64,000 nucleotides of DNA. It comes from Enhydrobacter sp. (lineage in GTDB: Bacteria; Pseudomonadota; Alphaproteobacteria; Reyranellales; Reyranellaceae). The stretch covers positions 1,426,001 through 1,490,000 of the forward strand of contig CP075528.1 in NCBI GenBank assembly GCA_025808875.1, in the 5' to 3' direction. The first letter of the stretch is position 1. Every line of letters begins with the position of its first letter. Below the pieces are notes generated by a model that ran no database searches, was not told the DNA's origin, and worked only from the letters and a program-made list of their open reading frames with translations. Below are positions 59,037 through 64,000 of this stretch, in pieces. The position numbers and the translations under genes were made by a program.

Positions 59037-59968
59037 GCGCGCGTCATGTCCCCGTGATGGTCCACGAAGTGGTCGATGCGCTCGATCCACGCGACGGTGG
59101 GCGCTATCTCGACGGCACGTTCGGAGCCGGCGGATATGCCGCGGCGCTGCTCGAACGCGCACGATGCCAGGTGATCGCCATCGATCGCGACCCCGACGCC
59201 ATTGCCGCGGGCCGGGAGCTGGTCGACCGGTACGCGCCACGGCTGCGTCTGGTCGAGGGACGGTTTGGCGACATGGGCGAACTTCTGTCGGCCGAGCGCG
59301 TGGACGACGTCGACGGCGTTGCCCTCGATCTCGGCGTATCTTCCATGCAATTCGATCAGGCCGGGCGCGGTTTCTCCTTCCGCGCCTCGGGTCCGCTGGA
59401 CATGCGCATGGAGAAGCGCGGCCCCTCCGCAGCCGACCTCGTGAATGAAGCTGACGAGACGGAACTGGCCGACATCTTCTGGCGCTACGGCGAGGAGCGG
59501 AAGAGCCGCCGTGTGGCGCGGGCCATCGTCGAGCAACGTGAGCGGAAGCGCATCGAGACGACCGGTGAACTGGCGGAAATCGTCCGCCGCGCCGTCGGCC
59601 CGTTGGCGCGCGACGACAGCGATCCGGCGACGCGCGTCTTCCAGGCGCTGCGCATCGCCGTCAACGACGAACTGGGCGAGCTCGAGCGTGGTCTCGTAGC
59701 GGCTGAGCAAGTGCTCGCCCCGGGCGGGCGGATCGCCGTGGTGTCGTTCCATTCGCTCGAGGACCGCGCAGTGAAGGAGTTCGTGCGAGCGCGTTCCGGC
59801 CGCACGCCCGCGCCGTCCCGCCACGAGCCGCCGCGCGATGGCCGGCTTGCGACGCTGCGTGATCTCACGCGCAAGCCCGTGCTGCCGTCCGACGCCGAGA
59901 TCGTGGCCAACCCCCGCGCGCGCTCCGCGCGCCTGCGCGTGGCGGAGAAAATCGGCGGTGCCGCGTGA
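59033..59968 (+). CDS. rsmH: 16S rRNA m4C1402 N4-methyltransferase RsmH (MraW)
   Basis: SAM-dependent methylation of C1402 in the ribosomal decoding centre. The 311-aa protein starts [13 protein letters not shown] and has the SAM motif [28 protein letters not shown], the signature [19 protein letters not shown] and the late [29 protein letters not shown] precedes the ATG, which overlaps the mraZ stop. The ftsL GTG overlaps its own stop. Confidence 0.96.
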   Translation: MSARHVPVMVHEVVDALDPRDGGRYLDGTFGAGGYAAALLERARCQVIAIDRDPDAIAAGRELVDRYAPRLRLVEGRFGDMGELLSAERVDDVDGVALDLGVSSMQFDQAGRGFSFRASGPLDMRMEKRGPSAADLVNEADETELADIFWRYGEERKSRRVARAIVEQRERKRIETTGELAEIVRRAVGPLARDDSDPATRVFQALRIAVNDELGELERGLVAAEQVLAPGGRIAVVSFHSLEDRAVKEFVRARSGRTPAPSRHEPPRDGRLATLRDLTRKPVLPSDAEIVANPRARSARLRVAEKIGGAA

Positions 59969-60516
59969 TCCATCGCGGGCTCTTCTTCTGGTCGGTCGCC
60001 GCCGTGGTCACTGCGGTGGGCCTGTTCACCGTGAAGTACAGGGTGCAGGACCTCGAGGAGCGCATCGATCGCACCAACCAGAAGATCGTCGAAAGCCAGA
60101 AGGCGACCCAGATCCTCAAGATCGAATGGGCGCACCTGAACGAGGCCGAGCGTATCGAGCGCCTGGCCCAGACCCACCTCAAGCTCGAGCAGACGGCGAT
60201 CAAGCAGGTCGTGCGGCTCGAGTCCCTCAAGCAGCAAGATTCGTCCCCGCGGCGCGAAGCACCACTCCCTTCCCCCCCACGCACGGGCAACGACGTCCCC
60301 TCGTCGGTATTGCCCGGTGGTGCCCGCGTCGCAGCGGAGGCCGGCAGCCCCTCGCCGGCCTCCGCACCCCTTTCCAGGCGTTCTTCCGGGCCCACGACGC
60401 CCCCTCGACCGGCCAGCTTACAAGAGCCGGTAACAACGGGTCCGGCTGGCGAAGGCCAGACCGCTGCCGCCTCGATCGACGAAATCCTCTCGCGAAATGA
60501 AGGGGATCGTCGGTGA
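59965..60516 (+). CDS. ftsL: Cell division protein FtsL
   Basis: Bitopic divisome protein that, with FtsB and FtsQ, activates FtsWI. The 183-aa chain has a short cytoplasmic start, one membrane helix ([18 protein letters not shown]), a periplasmic coiled coil (residues ~25-90; [19 protein letters not shown]) and [17 protein letters not shown] Pro/Ser/Arg-rich, probably disordered tail of ~85 residues makes it much longer than E. coli FtsL (121 aa). The GTG start overlaps the rsmH stop and its stop overlaps the ftsI GTG. Confidence 0.9.
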   Translation: MIHRGLFFWSVAAVVTAVGLFTVKYRVQDLEERIDRTNQKIVESQKATQILKIEWAHLNEAERIERLAQTHLKLEQTAIKQVVRLESLKQQDSSPRREAPLPSPPRTGNDVPSSVLPGGARVAAEAGSPSPASAPLSRRSSGPTTPPRPASLQEPVTTGPAGEGQTAAASIDEILSRNEGDRR

Positions 60517-62363
60517 GGCTGTGGCGGAAATCTGCCTCGCCTCGACCGGCCGCCGCGACCAACGCGGCGGCCGGCGCGCGTTACGGCTCCGCGAAGGAGC
60601 GATTGAAGGGCGACGCGCAGGAAACCGCGCGGCAACGCCTCGTTCTCGCGTCGGCGCTCTTCTCGATGGTGTTCGTCGCCGTCGCCTTGCGCATGGGCTA
60701 TGTGTCGCTGTTGCGCGACAGCGGCGAGCCGACCCAGCGGGTTGCCGCGCGCGGTGGATCGATCCAGTCGGACCGTGCCGACATCGTCGATCGCAACGGC
60801 ATCGTGCTCGCCACGTCCATTCCGGTGATGTCGGCGTTCGTGAATCCCCATCTTCTGCTCGACACGCACGAGGCGGCGCGCCAGCTCGCCGGTGCCTTGC
60901 CCGATCTGGCCTATGACGAGATGAAGGAGAAGCTCGACGCCGACAGGACATTCGTATGGATCAAGCGCGGCCTGAGTCCGCGCGAGCACCATGCCGTCAA
61001 TGGTCTCGGCATACCCGGGCTGGACTTCCAGGCGGAAGAACGCCGCATTTACCCCCAGGGCAGGACTGCGGCGCATGTCGTCGGGTACGCCGGAATCGAC
61101 AACTCGGGACTGGGCGGCGTCGAGCGCTTCTTCGACCAGCAACTGCAGAGCGGCGAGCCGGTTCAGCTGTCCATCGATCTTCGCTTGCAGCGCCTGGTCG
61201 AGCGCGAGATCGCCCATGTCGTCCGGAAGTTTTCAGCCATCGGGGCGACCGCGATCGTACTGGACGCGACCAACGGCGAGATTCTCGCCATGGCGTCCCT
61301 GCCGACCTACGACGCGAACGCGGCAAAGAGCATCACCAGCGAAGCTTTGTTCAACCGCGCAACCCTTGGCGTCTACGAGCAGGGGTCGACGTTCAAAATC
61401 TTCAATACCGCGATGGCGCTCGACAGTGGCAAGGTGACCCTGAAAAGCGTCTTCGACGCGACGTCACCCATCAAGATCGACCGTTTCACGATCAACGACG
61501 ACCATCCGCAGCGTCGGCCGCTGACGGTGCCCGAGGTCTTCACGTACTCGTCGAACATCGCTTCAGCCAAGATGGCGGCGGACGTGATCGGTCCCGCGGG
61601 GCAGCGAGCGTTCATGGAGAAGATCGGCTTTCTCAGTCCGCTCAAGACCCAGATCACCGAGCTCGCGACCCCGCTTTTTCCCCGAAACTGGATGCGCATC
61701 AACACCATGACGATCGCATTCGGCCATGGGATCTCGGTAACGCCGCTGCATCTGGCAATCGGATCGGCCGCCATGGTCAACGGCGGAATTCTGTATGCGC
61801 CGTCTCTGATCAAGCGCAGCCCCGCCGACCCGCCAGGCCGCCGTGTCATCCAGGCCAAGACGTCGGAGCAGATGCGCCAGCTGCTGAGGTTGAATGCCAT
61901 CCAGGGGACTGGCAGGAAAGCCGACGTTGCGGGCTACGAAGTCGGCGGCAAGACCGGCACCGCGGAGAAGCCGGGGCGCGGCGGCTACCGCCAAAAAGCC
62001 CTAATCAGCTCGTTTGTTGGCATGTTTCCGATGAGCGAGCCGAAATTCGTCATTCTCGTTTCCATCGACGAGCCCAAGGGTACGGCCGAGACCTTCGGCT
62101 ATGCCACGGCAGGCTGGGTGGCCGCCCCCAGTGTCAAGGTGATCGTCGAGAGCATCGTGTCCTTGTACGGCATCCTGCCCGGCGACTGGACCGACAACTC
62201 CATGGCGCTGGAGATCGCGTCGGTGCCGGTCGCGGCGCCACCGCAGATGCCCCGCCTTATCCCCGTCAACGGTCGCCGCGGCGCCGCGGAGCAACGCAAG
62301 GCCGTGCCGATCTCAAACCGCACACAACCGGCCCCGGGAGTGCGTCGTGTTGCGTCTGAGTGA
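60513..62363 (+). CDS. ftsI: Peptidoglycan D,D-transpeptidase FtsI (PBP3)
   Basis: Septal peptidoglycan cross-linking enzyme, the target of many beta-lactams. The 616-aa protein has a basic cytoplasmic tail, one membrane anchor (LVLASALFSMVFVAVALRMG), a dimerisation/pedestal domain (RGSI-like segment: ARGGSIQSDRADIVDRNG) and the transpeptidase domain. The catalytic Ser is in YEQGSTFKIF, then YSSNIASAK and GGKTGTAEK. The C-terminal ~60 residues are Pro/Arg-rich. The start is GTG overlapping the ftsL stop. Confidence 0.95.
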   Translation: MRLWRKSASPRPAAATNAAAGARYGSAKERLKGDAQETARQRLVLASALFSMVFVAVALRMGYVSLLRDSGEPTQRVAARGGSIQSDRADIVDRNGIVLATSIPVMSAFVNPHLLLDTHEAARQLAGALPDLAYDEMKEKLDADRTFVWIKRGLSPREHHAVNGLGIPGLDFQAEERRIYPQGRTAAHVVGYAGIDNSGLGGVERFFDQQLQSGEPVQLSIDLRLQRLVEREIAHVVRKFSAIGATAIVLDATNGEILAMASLPTYDANAAKSITSEALFNRATLGVYEQGSTFKIFNTAMALDSGKVTLKSVFDATSPIKIDRFTINDDHPQRRPLTVPEVFTYSSNIASAKMAADVIGPAGQRAFMEKIGFLSPLKTQITELATPLFPRNWMRINTMTIAFGHGISVTPLHLAIGSAAMVNGGILYAPSLIKRSPADPPGRRVIQAKTSEQMRQLLRLNAIQGTGRKADVAGYEVGGKTGTAEKPGRGGYRQKALISSFVGMFPMSEPKFVILVSIDEPKGTAETFGYATAGWVAAPSVKVIVESIVSLYGILPGDWTDNSMALEIASVPVAAPPQMPRLIPVNGRRGAAEQRKAVPISNRTQPAPGVRRVASE

Positions 62364-63819
62364 TCTCATGGAGCCCGGCGGCGCGACCTTGCAGAGCGAT
62401 CCCGTCATCTCCGGGTTGACGCTCGATTCGCGCCTCGTGCGGCCCGGGTACTTGTTTGCCGCGCTGCCGGGAGGCCGTGCGGACGGGGTATCCTTCGTCG
62501 CCGATGCCGTGAACCGCGGAGCGGTGGCGATCCTGACGTCGCTCGACGCGCAGCTGCCGGCGATGGGCGCCGGGGTGGCCGTGGTCAGGGATGCGAACCC
62601 TCGCCGACGCATCGCCTTGATGGCGGCGGCGTTTTCCGGGACGCAGCCCGCAACCATCGCGGCGGTCACCGGCACCAATGGCAAGTCCTCCACGGTCCAC
62701 TTCGTGCGACAGATCTGGCGGAGCCTCGGGATGAAGGCGGCCAGCGTCGGCACGCTCGGCATCGTTTCGTCCGGTTTCACCCGCGAGGCCGGCCTCACGA
62801 CGCCCGATCCGGTACAGCTGCATGCCGACGTGGCGACGCTGGCGCGCGAGGGGATCACGCATCTGGCGATCGAAGCCTCGAGCCACGGACTCGATCAGCA
62901 TCGCCTGGACGGACTGCGGCTCGCCGCTGCCGCTTTCACAAATCTCACGCACGAACACCTCGACTACCACCCCTCGATGGATGCGTACTTCTCGGCCAAG
63001 GCGAGGCTCTTCGATTCGTTGCTGCCGGCCGGGGCGACCGCCGTCGTGAACGCCGACGACGATCGCGCTGGCGCCTTGGCCGACATCTGCAGGCGTCGCG
63101 GCGTGAGCTTCTGGAGCTACGGCGTGAAGGGCCGCGAACTGCGCCTCCTCCGGGACACGCCGACCGCCGGTGGACAGCACCTGGTTGTCGACGTCCTCGG
63201 CTTGCGACGCGAGATCGACTTGCCGCTCGTCGGCGGCTTCCAGGCATCCAATGCGCTGGCCGCGCTGGGCCTGGTCCTCGCGACCGGCGGCGACGCCGCG
63301 CGCGCGGTGGTGGCGCTGGCGACTCTGGCCGGCGCGCCCGGGCGCCTGCAGCTGGTGGCTCGCCACTCCATGGGCGCTCCGATCTATGTTGACTACGCGC
63401 ACAAGCCCGAGGCGCTGGAGACGGTACTGAAGACTCTTCGTCCGTTCGCGCGCGGCAGGATGATCGTGGTTTTCGGGTGCGGCGGCGACCGCGACCGCGC
63501 CAAGCGTCCCGTGATGGGCGAGATCGCCACACGGTTGGCCGACCTCGCCATCGTGACCGACGACAATCCCCGCAGCGAGGAACCGGACGCCATCCGCGCC
63601 GAGATCGTCGGCGGCATTCCACGGGACCGGCGGAACTGGATGGAAGTGCGCGGCGGTCGCATGCAGGCGATCGCCGAAGGGATCGCCGCGCTCGGTTCGA
63701 TGGACGATCTGTTGCTGGTTGCAGGCAAGGGTCACGAGACCGGGCAGACCATCAAGGGTCTCACGCATCCCTTCGACGACGCCGACGTGGCGCGTCGACT
63801 GGTGGGGGCGCGGCAATGA
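62347..63819 (+). CDS. murE: UDP-MurNAc-L-Ala-D-Glu:meso-diaminopimelate ligase MurE
   Basis: Adds the third amino acid to the cell-wall precursor. The 490-aa protein has the N-terminal UDP-binding domain (VISGLTLDSRLVRPGYLFAAL), the ATP loop VTGTNGKSSTVHFVRQI, the carbamylated-lysine region FTNLTHEHLDYHPSMDAYFSAK and the C-terminal DDNPRSEEP. The DNPR motif indicates meso-diaminopimelate specificity. The GTG at 62347, with GGGAG upstream, lies inside the last 17 bp of ftsI; a TTG one codon later is the alternative. The murF ATG overlaps its stop. Confidence 0.95.
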   Translation: MLRLSDLMEPGGATLQSDPVISGLTLDSRLVRPGYLFAALPGGRADGVSFVADAVNRGAVAILTSLDAQLPAMGAGVAVVRDANPRRRIALMAAAFSGTQPATIAAVTGTNGKSSTVHFVRQIWRSLGMKAASVGTLGIVSSGFTREAGLTTPDPVQLHADVATLAREGITHLAIEASSHGLDQHRLDGLRLAAAAFTNLTHEHLDYHPSMDAYFSAKARLFDSLLPAGATAVVNADDDRAGALADICRRRGVSFWSYGVKGRELRLLRDTPTAGGQHLVVDVLGLRREIDLPLVGGFQASNALAALGLVLATGGDAARAVVALATLAGAPGRLQLVARHSMGAPIYVDYAHKPEALETVLKTLRPFARGRMIVVFGCGGDRDRAKRPVMGEIATRLADLAIVTDDNPRSEEPDAIRAEIVGGIPRDRRNWMEVRGGRMQAIAEGIAALGSMDDLLLVAGKGHETGQTIKGLTHPFDDADVARRLVGARQ

Positions 63820-64000
63820 CTGCGCTATGGACCTCCGAGGAGATCCGCAGCGCCCTTGCGCCGGCCGCGATTGCCGCGCCCTTCGAAGCCGGTGGCGTGA
63901 CCTTCGACAGCCGCGCCGTGGCGCGCGGCGATTTGTTCTTTGCCCTGCCGGGCGAGACGACCGATGGACATGGCTTCGTAGCCGATGCCTTGTCCCGTGG
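63816..64000 (+). CDS. murF: UDP-MurNAc-tripeptide:D-Ala-D-Ala ligase MurF (partial, cut by window end)
   Basis: Only the first 61 codons are present. They read like the N-terminal substrate domain of MurF: MTALWTSEEIRSALAP, then GGVTFDSRAVARGDLFFALPG, the same S-R-x-V-x-x-G-D-L-F-F signature that opens Mur ligases. The ATG overlaps the murE stop (ATGA), and the murE-murF order is universal in dcw clusters. No ATP-binding region is visible before the window ends. Confidence 0.9.
   Translation, partial: MTALWTSEEIRSALAPAAIAAPFEAGGVTFDSRAVARGDLFFALPGETTDGHGFVADALSR

Overview
The window is GC-rich, gene-dense chromosomal DNA from an alphaproteobacterium. The evidence is gene order and gene type: rpoD-dnaG-yqeY facing carA-carB-greA, an Lrp-type regulator divergent from trxB, a cox cluster running ctaC-ctaD-ctaB-coxF-ctaG-ctaE-DUF983-surf1, and a class A RNase P RNA directly ahead of the mraZ/dcw division cluster. 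A Reyranella/Rhodospirillales-like lineage is my guess; no rRNA is present to settle it. I see no insertion sequence, prophage, CRISPR array or tRNA.

Layout. 1-4.7 kb (minus): sigma-70, primase and YqeY. 4.9-9.9 kb (plus): carbamoyl-phosphate synthase and GreA. 9.9-13.7 kb: YciB, an NTF2-fold protein and an Lrp regulator facing trxB-lysR, then a probable small RNA with a very strong terminator. 13.7-31 kb: mostly minus strand and more accessory in character. It holds CoA-thioester catabolism, MsrP, Mpo1, a periplasmic thioredoxin-like gene interrupted by an in-frame TGA, an exporter, an ATPase-acetyltransferase fusion, an FAD-glucose-dehydrogenase-like pair, a hydrolase, an EF-G paralogue, an LLM oxidoreductase and an aminotransferase. 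31-40.6 kb: a Baeyer-Villiger monooxygenase, the ATP-grasp/alpha-E/transglutaminase operon, an MDR reductase, a cyclophilin and a degenerate CpaF-like ATPase. 40.7-53.6 kb: cytochrome aa3 oxidase with its assembly factors, followed by thrC, M16 and M32 peptidases, and an acetyltransferase. 53.6-58 kb: uvrB, TauE/SafE, a TerB-J protein and an amidase. 58-64 kb: rnpB, a MraZ operator, then mraZ-rsmH-ftsL-ftsI-murE-murF, with murF cut by the window end.

Most exciting signal. At 19685-20119 (minus) a signal-peptide-bearing thioredoxin-fold protein is open for 144 codons except for one in-frame TGA. That TGA sits exactly at the first position of the expected CxxC active site, giving UxxC. The cis-Pro segment and the rest of the fold are intact downstream. 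A hairpin with a bulged U and a GU-containing apical loop begins just after the TGA. This is either a selenoprotein or a gene freshly lost to a point mutation.

Other noteworthy points are a transglutaminase-like protein lacking its nucleophilic Cys, an EF-G paralogue lacking the catalytic His, a HATPase-GNAT fusion, four exactly 10-bp-spaced MraZ boxes, a 9-bp minisatellite, and three convergent gene pairs whose stop codons overlap by 4 bp. Many genes are translationally coupled through ATGA or GTGA overlaps.
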